A stretch of DNA of 50,347 nucleotides, taken from the NCBI RefSeq assembly GCF_030764225.1, contig NZ_JASAXH010000017.1. One strand, given 5' to 3'. The position numbers were made by a program, and so were the translations under genes. The notes under the pieces are model-generated. The model searched no databases. It was not told the origin of the DNA and saw only the letters and a list, made by a program, of their open reading frames with translations. This DNA is from Phocoenobacter atlanticus. Its GTDB lineage: Bacteria > Pseudomonadota > Gammaproteobacteria > Enterobacterales > Pasteurellaceae. Shown in pieces: positions 35,558 through 44,622 of the stretch (positions within the stretch are counted from its first letter, which is position 1; each line of letters opens with the position of its first letter).

Positions 35558-36586
35558 ATGGCATTATTAGACATTCGTCATTTAACTATTGATATTGAAA
35601 CCGCAAATGGGCGAGTAAGAATGATCGATAATATCAATCTTACTTTAGATAAAGGTGAGATTTGTGGATTAGTTGGAGAATCAGGCTCTGGAAAAAGTTT
35701 GATTGTCAAAGTTATTTGCGGAATGGAGAAAGACAATTGGATAGTAAAAGCAGATCGATTTCGGTTTGATAACATTGAATTGCTTAAGCTTTCAGCCTAT
35801 CAACGTCGTAAATTGATTAAAGATGATATTTCGATGATTTTACAAAATCCCCGAGCAAGTTTAGACCCAAGTAAAACGATTGGTAAGCAACTTATTCAAA
35901 GTATTCGTTTTAATGGAAAATGGTGGAAATGGTTCGGTTGGAAAAAGAAAAAAACCATTGAATTATTACATCGAGTAGGCATTAAAGATCATCGAGATAT
36001 AATGGAAAGCTATCCAATTGAATTAACCAATGGTGAAGCACAAAAAGTAATGATCGCAATGGCGATTGCGAATAAACCAAGATTATTAGTTGCAGATGAA
36101 CCTACTAATATGATGGAAGCGACAACAGAACTGCAAATTTACCGCTTATTATCTAGTATGAATAAGAATTTAGGTACCTCTATTTTATTAGCAAGTAATG
36201 ATATTTTAGGCATACATAAGTGGATGGATTCGTTTAATATATTATATTGTGGGCAAAATATTGAAATTGGAAGTAAAGATAAAATAATGGAAAATCCTTA
36301 TCATCCCTATACTTCAGCATTGCTTTATAGTGTACCTGATTTTTCTTTACCAAGACCATTTAAAGAGAAATTAAAAACACTAAGTGGTGCAACTCCAACA
36401 TTAAGCCATATTTATAAAGGATGTCGTTTAGGACGACGTTGTCCTTTTGCTCAAAAGAAATGTATTACGAAACCACCTTTATATCGAGTGAAGCAACGAG
36501 AGTTTGCGTGTTATTATCCATTAAATTACTCAGGATATAATCGTTTGAAAACAACAGATAAAACTCCGATACTACTTGAAAGTTAA
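35558..36586 (+). CDS. sapD: Sap ABC transporter ATP-binding protein SapD
   Basis: 342 residues: Walker A GESGSGKS near 41, Q-loop ILQNPRASLDP, signature ELTNGEAQKVMIAMA near 154, Walker B LLVADEPTN near 174, and the oligopeptide-type C-terminus with a Cys cluster (CRLGRRCPFAQKKC). The usual H-loop His (SHD in E. coli SapD) is replaced by Asn in LLASNDILG, which should impair or alter ATP hydrolysis. The companion ATPase gene sapF, normally next, is absent; lolA follows instead. Whether SapF is encoded elsewhere is unknown. Confidence 0.93.
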   Translation: MALLDIRHLTIDIETANGRVRMIDNINLTLDKGEICGLVGESGSGKSLIVKVICGMEKDNWIVKADRFRFDNIELLKLSAYQRRKLIKDDISMILQNPRASLDPSKTIGKQLIQSIRFNGKWWKWFGWKKKKTIELLHRVGIKDHRDIMESYPIELTNGEAQKVMIAMAIANKPRLLVADEPTNMMEATTELQIYRLLSSMNKNLGTSILLASNDILGIHKWMDSFNILYCGQNIEIGSKDKIMENPYHPYTSALLYSVPDFSLPRPFKEKLKTLSGATPTLSHIYKGCRLGRRCPFAQKKCITKPPLYRVKQREFACYYPLNYSGYNRLKTTDKTPILLES

Positions 36587-36655
36587 AGTTATTTTGAACT
36601 ATTGTCTTGCTAAAGGTTCAAAAAAGTATCTGATAGATAAAAAAGGAATAAAAAA

Positions 36656-37282
36656 TTGAATAAAAAATTAATTAAAATCGCTATTACTGTACTATTTAGT
36701 TTTTTTGCTATAAATACTTGGGCAAATACACCAGCAGTATTAGAGTTACAAAAACGATTAAGCTTATCTTCACAATATAGTGCTGAATTTACTCAAATTG
36801 TACATTCAATGAAAGGGAAAGTTGTACAAAAAGGGAGTGGAAAACTTCAAATTAAACAGCCAAATTTATTTAGAATGGATACAATGAAACCTCAAGAAAA
36901 CAGAATTATTTCAGATGGCAAAAATCTCTGGTTTTATGATCCTTTTGTTGCTCAAGTGACAGTAAATAGAATAGAAGATGTTATCAATAATACACCTTTT
37001 ATTTTGTTAACGAGTAATGACCCAAATAATTGGAAACAGTATGATATTAAACAAAATTCAGATACATTTGTATTAAAGCCGAAATCTAAAAAGAGTACGA
37101 TCCAGCAGTTTGATATCAGAATTGATCCTTATGGATTATTAAAAGGATTTAGTACTATTGAAAAAAATGGTCAAAGCAATCTTTATATGTTAAAAAATAT
37201 TTCGACCAATAATATTAAAGTGGATCAATTTAAATTTAAAGTGCCAAAGGGCGTGGAAGTTGATGATCAACGCACAAAATAG
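36656..37282 (+). CDS. lolA: Outer-membrane lipoprotein carrier protein LolA
   Basis: 208 residues with signal peptide ending NTWA-NT. LolA motifs include SAEFTQIVHSMKGKVVQKGSGKL near 42, KQPNLFRMDTMKPQENRIISDG near 66 and LWFYDPFVAQVTV near 90. It shuttles lipoproteins across the periplasm from LolCDE to LolB. The start codon is TTG, with AAAAGGAA about ten bases upstream, and no nearby ATG would keep the signal peptide. In many relatives lolA follows ftsK; here ftsK is about 10 kb away. Confidence 0.93.
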   Translation: MNKKLIKIAITVLFSFFAINTWANTPAVLELQKRLSLSSQYSAEFTQIVHSMKGKVVQKGSGKLQIKQPNLFRMDTMKPQENRIISDGKNLWFYDPFVAQVTVNRIEDVINNTPFILLTSNDPNNWKQYDIKQNSDTFVLKPKSKKSTIQQFDIRIDPYGLLKGFSTIEKNGQSNLYMLKNISTNNIKVDQFKFKVPKGVEVDDQRTK

Positions 37283-37294
37283 GAAGTATTTTTT

Positions 37295-37335
37295 AGCGGT
37301 AAGATGTTGTAAATTTTTTGCAAAATCTTACCGCT
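37295..37335. terminator. Inverted uptake-signal hairpin after lolA
   Basis: AGCGGTAAGAT (37295-37305) and ATCTTACCGCT (37325-37335) pair perfectly over 11 bp, with TTTTTTGCAAA in the loop. It separates lolA from trpR; no T run follows on the plus strand. Confidence 0.65.
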
Positions 37336-37357
37336 ATCAATAATGATAGGTAATAGT

Positions 37358-37666
37358 ATGAAATCGCTTCAAAATCCACGAGATAAAAAGGAATGGCAAC
37401 AATTTATTTCACTATTAGAACAAGCTGCTTTAGAAAATAAAGCAGAAGAATTACTCTCAATGTTACTTACTGCAGATGAGCGAAGTTCGTTAGGATTACG
37501 CGTACAAATAGTACGCCTTTTGCTCGATCAAGATAGATCTCAACGTGAAATACAACAAATATTAAATACAAGCATTGCAACAGTCACTAGAGGATCAAAT
37601 ATGTTAAAAACAATTGAGCCAGAAATGTTAGAATGGATAAATAAAAAACTTAATGATAGTCGGTAA
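37358..37666 (+). CDS. trpR: Trp operon repressor
   Basis: About 102 residues, all helical, with LTADERSSLGLRVQIVRLLL and the helix-turn-helix QREIQQILNTSIATVTRGSN near residue 64. With tryptophan as co-repressor it blocks trp biosynthesis promoters. ATG at 37358, seven bases after AGGT, is preferred to the in-frame ATG at 37343. It overlaps mtgA by 14 bases, the order seen in Haemophilus. Confidence 0.95.
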   Translation: MKSLQNPRDKKEWQQFISLLEQAALENKAEELLSMLLTADERSSLGLRVQIVRLLLDQDRSQREIQQILNTSIATVTRGSNMLKTIEPEMLEWINKKLNDSR

Positions 37667-38408
37667 AATTGAAAAAATATTGTGTGCATTATTGCGTTTT
37701 TTTCTTCCGAACAACGTTCGTTCAATAAAAAGTGCGTTATGGTTTTTGATTAGCCGATTTAGCGTATTCTTTCTTACATTAATAATATTTTTTTCCATTG
37801 TTCCAGTGCCTTATTCTGCTTATATGATTGAGAAAAAAGTAACTTCGTTATGGGATAATAAAACATATAATATTCAGTATCAGTGGGTCAATCTTGAGAA
37901 TATTGCTTGGCAAATGCAAATGGCTGCCATTGCTTCAGAAGATCAGCGGTTTAAAGAACATTATGGTATTGATTTTAATGCTATTCAATCAGCATTAAAT
38001 CATAATCAACAATCTCAAAAAATACGAGGAGCTTCAACAATATCCCAACAAATGGTTAAAAATTTATTTCTGTGGTCTGATCGTTCTTGGATTAGAAAAG
38101 CGATGGAAATCCCTTTAACTTTTGGGGTTGAAGCAATATGGGATAAAAGACGAATTTTAGAAGTGTATTTAAATATTGCAGAGTTTGGTAACGGTATTTT
38201 TGGCGTAGAAGCTGCATCATTACGTTTTTTTAAGAAGCACGCTAATCAATTAAATATAAAGGAAGCAACATTACTTGCCGCATCATTACCCAATCCGCAT
38301 ATATTTAAAGTAAACAAACCAGGGAAAATAATGCGTAAAAAACAACGCTGGATTATACAACAAATTCGTAATTTAGGTGCAACAGAGTATTTAAATCAGT
38401 TAAAATAA
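37653..38408 (+). CDS. mtgA: Monofunctional peptidoglycan glycosyltransferase
   Basis: 251 residues: one N-terminal membrane span (about 32-56) and a GT51 domain with ASEDQRFKEHYGID near 92 (catalytic Glu), RGASTISQQMVKNLFLW near 125 and RRILEVYLNIAEFGNGIFGVEAA near 166. It polymerises lipid II into glycan strands at the inner membrane, without a transpeptidase domain. Overlaps trpR. Confidence 0.96.
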   Translation: MIVGKIEKILCALLRFFLPNNVRSIKSALWFLISRFSVFFLTLIIFFSIVPVPYSAYMIEKKVTSLWDNKTYNIQYQWVNLENIAWQMQMAAIASEDQRFKEHYGIDFNAIQSALNHNQQSQKIRGASTISQQMVKNLFLWSDRSWIRKAMEIPLTFGVEAIWDKRRILEVYLNIAEFGNGIFGVEAASLRFFKKHANQLNIKEATLLAASLPNPHIFKVNKPGKIMRKKQRWIIQQIRNLGATEYLNQLK

Positions 38409-38467
38409 CTATATGATATTAAATATAAAGGTTATAATACTTTCGGAAATGTATTAAGAGAAAAAAG

Positions 38468-39502
38468 ATGATAAAGAAAATATTACAAGCAATAGGATTT
38501 GGTCTCTTTTGTGCCACTTTAATTGTATTTGTAGCACCTTACGTTAATAATCAATTGGCTTTAAATAAAGCTTCCTCTATTGTGAGTTATCACAATGCCG
38601 TCAAGATAGCCGCACCAGCAGTGGTGAATGTGTATAATCAATCTTTTGATCTTGCTTCTGGAAATAATGGATTACAAATAAGTAATTTAGGATCTGGTGT
38701 AATAATGACTGCATCAGGATATATTTTAACCAATAAGCATGTTATAGAAGATGCCGATCAAATTTTAGTAGCATTACAATCTCGCGAAGTATTTAGTGCC
38801 CAATTAGTAGGTTCTGATGCTTTAACGGATCTTGCTGTACTTAAGATTGAAGCGAAAAATCTCCCATTTATTCCTCAAAATGCTAAACGACCTATTCGTG
38901 TTGGTGATGTTGTTTTAGCGATTGGTAATCCTTTTAATTTGGGACAGAGTATTACTCAAGGTATTGTGAGTGGTATTGAGCGAAATGCGTTATCAGAAGG
39001 ACGAAGACAGAATTTTATTCAAATTGATGCGTCAATTAATAAAGGAAATTCAGGAGGAGCATTAATTAATACAGCAGGAGAGTTGATAGGTATTAATACA
39101 CTAAGTTTAGGTAAAAATACTATTGATATAGCAGAAGGATTAAATTTTGCTATTCCTATTACTTTAGCCAACAAAATAATGACAAAAATTATTCGTGATG
39201 GACGTGTAATTCGAGGCTATTTTGGTGTAGGGACAGAATTATTTTACTCCGCAAAACAACTTGGTGTTGCAGAACGGGGTGTTGTTGTAACATCGGTATT
39301 TGAAAATGGTCCCGCCGCAAGAGGTGGGGTTGAGCCAAATGATATAATTTTACGTATTGGTCACATTGAAGCAGAATTTCCCCGTCAAATGATGGAAGAA
39401 ATTGCTGAAATAAAACCAGGAACCAAAGTTGATGTATTAGTATTAAGACAAGGAAAAGAAAAATTATTACAGGTCACTATTGGTGAGTTTCCAGAATCTT
39501 AA
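38468..39502 (+). CDS. degS: Periplasmic stress-sensor protease DegS
   Basis: 344 residues: N-terminal membrane anchor (about 7-27), trypsin-like domain with His in LTNKHVIEDAD near 92, Asp in ALTDLAVLK near 122 and Ser in NKGNSGGALIN near 197, then a single PDZ domain (about 250-340). One PDZ and an uncleaved anchor distinguish DegS from DegP. It starts the sigma-E cascade by cutting RseA. Complete triad; normal length. Confidence 0.95.
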   Translation: MIKKILQAIGFGLFCATLIVFVAPYVNNQLALNKASSIVSYHNAVKIAAPAVVNVYNQSFDLASGNNGLQISNLGSGVIMTASGYILTNKHVIEDADQILVALQSREVFSAQLVGSDALTDLAVLKIEAKNLPFIPQNAKRPIRVGDVVLAIGNPFNLGQSITQGIVSGIERNALSEGRRQNFIQIDASINKGNSGGALINTAGELIGINTLSLGKNTIDIAEGLNFAIPITLANKIMTKIIRDGRVIRGYFGVGTELFYSAKQLGVAERGVVVTSVFENGPAARGGVEPNDIILRIGHIEAEFPRQMMEEIAEIKPGTKVDVLVLRQGKEKLLQVTIGEFPES

Positions 39503-39543
39503 TAGCGGTTACATTTCGATAAAAATTTACAAAATTAGGATAA

Positions 39544-40221
39544 ATGATGAAAAATATAGTAATTACTGTTGATGGACCAAGTGGAGCAGGTAAAGGTACG
39601 CTTTGTTATGCACTGGCTAATCAATTAAAGTTTGATTTATTAGATTCTGGTGCAGTGTATCGTATATTAGCGTTGGCTGCAGTGAAAAAAAATATTATGT
39701 TTGATAATGAAGATATACTGGCTGAATTAGCTACGGGATTAGATATTCAATTTATACCTCGCAATGGAGAAGTTGTTGTTATTTTAAATGGAGAAGATGT
39801 GGGTGATCAAATTCGTAGTGCAGAAGCGGGTCAAAATGCGTCAAAAGTAGCTGCATACCCAAAAGTTCGCCAAGCATTATTACAACGTCAGCGTGATTTT
39901 AGTACTGAAAAAGGCTTAATTGCCGATGGACGAGATATGGGAACAGTCGTTTTTCCCAATGCACAAGTGAAGCTATTTTTAGATGCGAGTGCCGAAGAAC
40001 GAGCAAAAAGACGTGTTAATCAGTTGCAAAGTAAAGGATTTAATGCTAATTTTGACAAAATTTTAGCTGAAATTAAAGAACGGGATGATCGTGATCGCAA
40101 TAGAGCGGTTGCTCCTCTTGTTCCTGCTACTGATGCCTTATTATTAGACTCTACAAATTTATCTATTGAAGAAGTTATTAAACAAGCATTGGATTATATT
40201 CAAAAAGCAGTTAAAATATAA
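39544..40221 (+). CDS. cmk: Cytidylate kinase
   Basis: 225 residues with P-loop DGPSGAGKGTLCYALA near 9, DSGAVYRILALAA near 36 and the LID region near 155-185 (ERDDRDRNRAVAPLVPA). It phosphorylates CMP/dCMP. ATG at 39544 or 39547 are both usable after AGGATA. It precedes rpsA, the conserved cmk-rpsA-ihfB order of gamma-proteobacteria. Confidence 0.97.
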   Translation: MMKNIVITVDGPSGAGKGTLCYALANQLKFDLLDSGAVYRILALAAVKKNIMFDNEDILAELATGLDIQFIPRNGEVVVILNGEDVGDQIRSAEAGQNASKVAAYPKVRQALLQRQRDFSTEKGLIADGRDMGTVVFPNAQVKLFLDASAEERAKRRVNQLQSKGFNANFDKILAEIKERDDRDRNRAVAPLVPATDALLLDSTNLSIEEVIKQALDYIQKAVKI

Positions 40222-40266
40222 TGTCTTTTCTATAAAATATATAGATTTGATTTAAACTTTATTCGT

Positions 40267-40295
40267 TTGACAATGGATTGTCGAACTTTTGTTAT
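40267..40295 (+). promoter_or_regulatory. rpsA promoter with internal dyad
   Basis: TTGACA (40267-40272), 17 bases, TGTTAT (40290-40295). A perfect dyad GACAAT-GG-ATTGTC overlaps the -35 and spacer, a possible operator. The leader to the rpsA start is about 46 bases. Confidence 0.55.
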
Positions 40296-40348
40296 TAACC
40301 CCATTAAGCAGGATGCAAAATGGATGTTTTATTTAAGAAGATTTTATT

Positions 40349-42019
40349 ATGACTCAATCTTTCGCTCAATTATTTGAAGAATCACTACAAGCTGGAACAG
40401 AACCTAAATTAGGTGATGTGGTAAAAGGAACAGTTGTTGCTATCCAAAAAGGCTTTATTTTAGTAGATGCTGGTTTAAAATCAGAATCTGCCGTCCCTGC
40501 TGAAGAATTTATTAACGCTCAAGGTGAATTAGAAGTTCAAGTTGGTGATGAAGTTGATGTAGTACTTAAAGCGGTAGAAGATGGCAACGGTGAAACTATC
40601 GTTTCTCGTGGCGATGCTAAACGCAATGAAGCATGGACTGCATTAGAAAAAGCTTTTGAAGCACAAGAATCTGTGACTGGCTTAGTTAACGGTAAAGTTA
40701 AAGGTGGTTTCACTGTTGAGCTAGACGGTGTTCGTGCATTCTTACCGGGTTCATTAGTTGATGTTCGTCCAGTACGTGACATTAACCTTGAAGGTCAAGA
40801 ATTAGAATTAAAAGTAATTAAACTCGATCAAAAACGTAATAACGTTGTTGTATCTCGTCGTGCTGTACTTGAATCTGTAAGCAGTGCTGACCGTGAAGCG
40901 GTATTAGCAAGCTTAGAAGAAGGTGCTGAAGTTAAAGGTACTATCAAAAACTTAACTGATTACGGTGCATTCGTTGACTTAGGTGGCGTTGATGGTTTAT
41001 TACATATCACAGATATGGCATGGAAACGTGTTAAACATCCAAGTGAAGTAGTAAACGTTGGTGATGAAGTTACTGTTAAAGTATTAAAATTTGAGAAAGA
41101 GCGTACTCGTGTATCTTTAGGCTTAAAACAATTAGGTCAAGATCCTTGGGTTGCTATTGCTGAAAATCACCCAGTAAACAGCAGATTAACAGGTAAAGTA
41201 ACTAACTTAACTGATTATGGCTGTTTCGTTGAAATTTTAGATGGTGTTGAAGGTTTAGTTCACGTTTCAGAAATGGATTGGACAAACAAAAACATCCACC
41301 CTTCTAAAGTCGTAAGCGTTGGCGATACTGTTGAAGTAATGGTACTTGAAGTTGATGAAGAACGTCGTCGTATTTCATTAGGTTTAAAACAATGTAAAGC
41401 TAATCCTTGGGATCATTTTGCTGAAACTCACGCTAAAAATGATAAAGTTTCAGGAAAAATCAAATCTATCACAGATTTCGGTATCTTTATCGGTCTTGAA
41501 GGTGGTATTGATGGACTTGTTCATTTATCTGATATTTCTTGGAATGTTTCAGGTGAAGAAGCGGTTCGTAACTACAAGAAAGGTGATGAAGTTGAAGCCG
41601 TTGTATTACAAGTAGATGCAATTAAAGAACGTATCTCTTTAGGTATTAAACAGCTAGAATCTGATCCGTTTACAAACTTCCTTGATACTAACAAGCGTGG
41701 TGCTATCGTTAAAGGTACTGTGGTTGAGGTTGATGTAAAAGGTGTTAAAGTTGAATTAGCAGGTGGTGTTGAAGCCTATATTCGTGCAGCAGAAGCAACA
41801 AATGAAAAAGTGGAAGACATTACAACAGTAATTAGTGTTGGTGATGAACTTGAAGCTAAATTTACAGGTGTTGATCGTAAAGCTCGTATTATTAATCTTT
41901 CTGTTCGTGCTAAAAATGAAGCTGAAGAATCAGCAGCATTAGCAAAAGTAAACAAACAAGAAACTGTTGAAGTTCCTAATGCGTTTGCAGAAGCATTTGC
42001 CGCGGCAAAAAGTGAATAA
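40349..42019 (+). CDS. rpsA: 30S ribosomal protein S1
   Basis: 556 residues with six S1 (OB-fold) repeats, each recognisable by G-x-V-x-x-L-T-D-[YF]-G-x-F type segments (for example LTDYGAFVDLGGVDGLLHITD near 205 and LTDYGCFVEILDGVEGLVHVSE near 290). S1 loads structured mRNA onto the 30S subunit. Full length. The AT-rich leader may serve autoregulation by S1 as in E. coli. Confidence 0.98.
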   Translation: MTQSFAQLFEESLQAGTEPKLGDVVKGTVVAIQKGFILVDAGLKSESAVPAEEFINAQGELEVQVGDEVDVVLKAVEDGNGETIVSRGDAKRNEAWTALEKAFEAQESVTGLVNGKVKGGFTVELDGVRAFLPGSLVDVRPVRDINLEGQELELKVIKLDQKRNNVVVSRRAVLESVSSADREAVLASLEEGAEVKGTIKNLTDYGAFVDLGGVDGLLHITDMAWKRVKHPSEVVNVGDEVTVKVLKFEKERTRVSLGLKQLGQDPWVAIAENHPVNSRLTGKVTNLTDYGCFVEILDGVEGLVHVSEMDWTNKNIHPSKVVSVGDTVEVMVLEVDEERRRISLGLKQCKANPWDHFAETHAKNDKVSGKIKSITDFGIFIGLEGGIDGLVHLSDISWNVSGEEAVRNYKKGDEVEAVVLQVDAIKERISLGIKQLESDPFTNFLDTNKRGAIVKGTVVEVDVKGVKVELAGGVEAYIRAAEATNEKVEDITTVISVGDELEAKFTGVDRKARIINLSVRAKNEAEESAALAKVNKQETVEVPNAFAEAFAAAKSE

Positions 42020-42031
42020 TTAATTCATATA

Positions 42032-42059
42032 AACGGATACATAATTGTATGTATCCGTT
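42032..42059 (+). terminator. Hairpin between rpsA and ihfB
   Basis: AACGGATACATA (42032-42043) and TATGTATCCGTT (42048-42059) form a perfect 12-bp stem with a four-base loop. Only ATTCCTTG follows, so it probably attenuates read-through into ihfB or stabilises the rpsA message. Confidence 0.7.
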
Positions 42060-42081
42060 ATTCCTTGTGAGGAGATAAATT

Positions 42082-42363
42082 ATGACTAAATCAGAGCTTA
42101 TTGAAATATTAAGCTATAAATTACCTCAACTTCAAGTGAAGTGTGTGGAGCAAAGTGTTAAATTAATTCTAGAGCAGATGAGTGAATCTTTGGAACAAAG
42201 ACAGCGTGTTGAAGTAAGAGGATTTGGCAGTTTTTCTTTACATTATCGTCAACCACGAGTAGGTAGAAATCCTAAAACTGGAGAATCTGTAAAGTTAAAT
42301 GCAAAATATGTGCCACATTTTAAAGCAGGAAAAGATCTTAAAGAACGCGTTGATTTTAGTTAA
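42082..42363 (+). CDS. ihfB: Integration host factor beta subunit
   Basis: 93 residues, HU/IHF family with arm GRNPKTGESVKLNAKYVPHFK and opening MTKSELIEIL typical of IhfB. It pairs with IhfA (29087-29377). GAGGAG lies a few bases upstream. It is located after rpsA as in relatives. Confidence 0.97.
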   Translation: MTKSELIEILSYKLPQLQVKCVEQSVKLILEQMSESLEQRQRVEVRGFGSFSLHYRQPRVGRNPKTGESVKLNAKYVPHFKAGKDLKERVDFS

Positions 42364-42406
42364 TAAGATTGCCATAACACTTAAATAAAATAAGTAGGAG
42401 AAAAAA

Positions 42407-42688
42407 ATGAAATACATTATAGGCTTAGTTATTGTTTTTGCCATTGTGTTAGTCGCCGTTACTATTGGTGCAAATAATGATCAAATTATCTCATTTAATT
42501 ATATTTTGGCAAAAAATGAGTTACGTTTATCTAGCTTAGTTGCCATTCTGTTTGGTTTTGGTTTAATTTTAGGTTGGCTAATCACTGGGTTATTTTATCT
42601 TAAATTAAGAGTAAAAAATATTGCCTTAAATCACAGAGTAAAACGTCAAGCTAAACAAATTGATGAATTGACTTTATCGAAAGGTTAA
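42407..42688 (+). CDS. lapA: Lipopolysaccharide assembly protein A (YciS)
   Basis: 93 residues: two membrane spans (about 3-20 and 43-66) and a short cytosolic helix, as in LapA/YciS (DUF1049). With LapB it helps control LPS synthesis through FtsH/LpxC. Seven bases before lapB; AGGAG upstream. Confidence 0.9.
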   Translation: MKYIIGLVIVFAIVLVAVTIGANNDQIISFNYILAKNELRLSSLVAILFGFGLILGWLITGLFYLKLRVKNIALNHRVKRQAKQIDELTLSKG

Positions 42689-42695
42689 GTAAATA

Positions 42696-43880
42696 ATGCT
42701 TGAATTATTGTTCCTATTGTTACCAATTGCAGCATTATATGGTTGGTATATGGGACAACGAAGTGTGAAAAAAACACTAGATTTACAGAATAATAAATTT
42801 TCTCGTGATTATATGACAGGATTGAATTTTCTGTTATCAAATCAACAGGAAAAAGCGGTTGACCTTTTCCTATCTATGCTGGAAGAACAGAGTGATGAAC
42901 AAATTAATTCTGAATCTCAATTTGAAGCAGAGTTAACCTTGGGAAATTTATTTCGTTCTAGAGGGGAAGTTGATCGAGCATTAATTACACACCAGAAACT
43001 TGATAATAATTTAAATTATTCAGTAGAACAAAAGCTTTTAGTTAAACAGCAACTTGCCAAAGATTTTATGAAAGCAGGTTTTTATGATAGAGCTGAAAAT
43101 CATTATATCAAATTAATCGATGAACCAGAGTTTGCAATCCATTCGTTAACCCAATTAATGAATATTTATCAACGTACTCAGGAATGGGAAAAGGGGATTA
43201 ATGTTGGTAAAAAATTAATCAAACTCAACCCTAAAGCAGATCGAGTTCCACTTTCACATTATTATTGTGAATATGCCCACATTCTTCAAAAACAAGAGAA
43301 ACCATTTGTCAATGGTTTAAATAAAGCGTTAGAAATTAATCAAAACTGTACTAGAGCTTCCATTTTGTTGGGGGATTATTATGTTTCAAGACAAAATTAT
43401 GAAAAGGCGTTACAATATTTTGAGTACATATTAATACAAGATGCAGATTATATTAGTGAAGTATTAACTAAAATAAAACACTGCTATTTATCTTTAAATA
43501 TGCCAGAAAAGTTTGAACGATTTTTACTCAAAGCAAATCAACAAAAACATAATAGTGCAATTGATATTGCACTTACTGAATGTATAGAAAAGAAAGATGG
43601 GAAAGAGTCTGCGAAAGCTAAATTGCACGAGCAAATTAAACTCTACCCAAATATGGTGACCTTTCATCGTTTTATTAAATATCAAATTGATGAGGCAGAA
43701 GGAAGTGGTCGAGAGAGCTTAATATTATTATATAAAATGGTTGGAGATAGCATTCAGCAACGACATAAGTATCTTTGTATAAACTGTGGTTATCAAGGCG
43801 CATTATTACATTGGCTTTGCCCTTCCTGCCGTAATTGGGAAACAATGAAGCCAGTACAAAGTTTAGATAATATCATTTAA
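42696..43880 (+). CDS. lapB: Lipopolysaccharide assembly protein B (YciM)
   Basis: 394 residues: N-terminal membrane anchor (about 1-18), a TPR superhelix (about 35-340) and a C-terminal rubredoxin-like metal site CINCGYQGALLHWLCPSC. LapB directs LpxC to FtsH and so balances LPS with phospholipid. Co-transcribed with lapA. The family's usual follower pyrF is replaced here by an opposing racemase gene. Confidence 0.95.
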   Translation: MLELLFLLLPIAALYGWYMGQRSVKKTLDLQNNKFSRDYMTGLNFLLSNQQEKAVDLFLSMLEEQSDEQINSESQFEAELTLGNLFRSRGEVDRALITHQKLDNNLNYSVEQKLLVKQQLAKDFMKAGFYDRAENHYIKLIDEPEFAIHSLTQLMNIYQRTQEWEKGINVGKKLIKLNPKADRVPLSHYYCEYAHILQKQEKPFVNGLNKALEINQNCTRASILLGDYYVSRQNYEKALQYFEYILIQDADYISEVLTKIKHCYLSLNMPEKFERFLLKANQQKHNSAIDIALTECIEKKDGKESAKAKLHEQIKLYPNMVTFHRFIKYQIDEAEGSGRESLILLYKMVGDSIQQRHKYLCINCGYQGALLHWLCPSCRNWETMKPVQSLDNII

Positions 43881-43911
43881 TAATGATTTCAAATATAAGT
43901 AAATAACGGCA

Positions 43912-44622
43912 CTAGGATAAAGCAAATTTGATCGCTTTTTTTGCTAATTCAAGGGTTGCATCAATAATATAATGTTCACCTTTTAAATTAGGAATAAATA
44001 AAGGAATTTCAGTACAAGCAGCAACATAAGCATCTGCCTCTATATTATCAATAAGCTTCTGAAAATCGTTCTGATAGTTTTCAACCTTACCAGCTTTTGC
44101 TCCTAAATAGATACAATCCATTAATGTATCTTGTTGTGGTTGACTAATATTGATTACCTCAAACCCACTCAATTCCAATTTTGTCTGATATAGCTTACTT
44201 TTTATCGTACCATTTGTTGCTAATATAGCTATCTTCTTCAGTTCTTGTTCTGCTGTAGTATTATGATCTTTTAGTTTTTCGACAACAGCATCAATAATAC
44301 TGATAATTGGAATGTCAATTTTTTGTTGAATTGGTTCGGCAAAATAATGAGCGGTATTACAAGCGATTAAAAGAGCCTCAGCCCCCGCCTTTTCAAGGCG
44401 AGTAGCTGATTCGATCATTTTATCTAAAGGACTTTCATTTTGAGTTAAAATGTAAGCTGTACGATCTTCGATTTGAGGGAAACTGTCAATTACAATTGGA
44501 ATATGCTCTTGATCACAATTGGCAGGGGTCAATGCCGTAATTTTACTATATAAATCTACAGTTGCCATTGGCCCCATTCCACCCATAATACCTAATCTTT
44601 TAGGTGTAGTTAGTCTTCCCAT
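43912..44622 (-). CDS. Aspartate/glutamate racemase family protein
   Basis: 236 residues with the Asp/Glu racemase fold: LGIMGGMGPMATVDLYSKI at the start, first catalytic Cys in LLIACNTAHYF near 86 and second in YVAACTEIPLFI near 197. Both Cys are present, so it should be an active racemase, probably for aspartate or a related amino acid. It overlaps the end of the symporter gene by 13 bases; uptake and racemisation are therefore likely coupled. It resembles aspartate racemase rather than MurI. Confidence 0.85.
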   Translation of the reverse strand: MGRLTTPKRLGIMGGMGPMATVDLYSKITALTPANCDQEHIPIVIDSFPQIEDRTAYILTQNESPLDKMIESATRLEKAGAEALLIACNTAHYFAEPIQQKIDIPIISIIDAVVEKLKDHNTTAEQELKKIAILATNGTIKSKLYQTKLELSGFEVINISQPQQDTLMDCIYLGAKAGKVENYQNDFQKLIDNIEADAYVAACTEIPLFIPNLKGEHYIIDATLELAKKAIKFALS

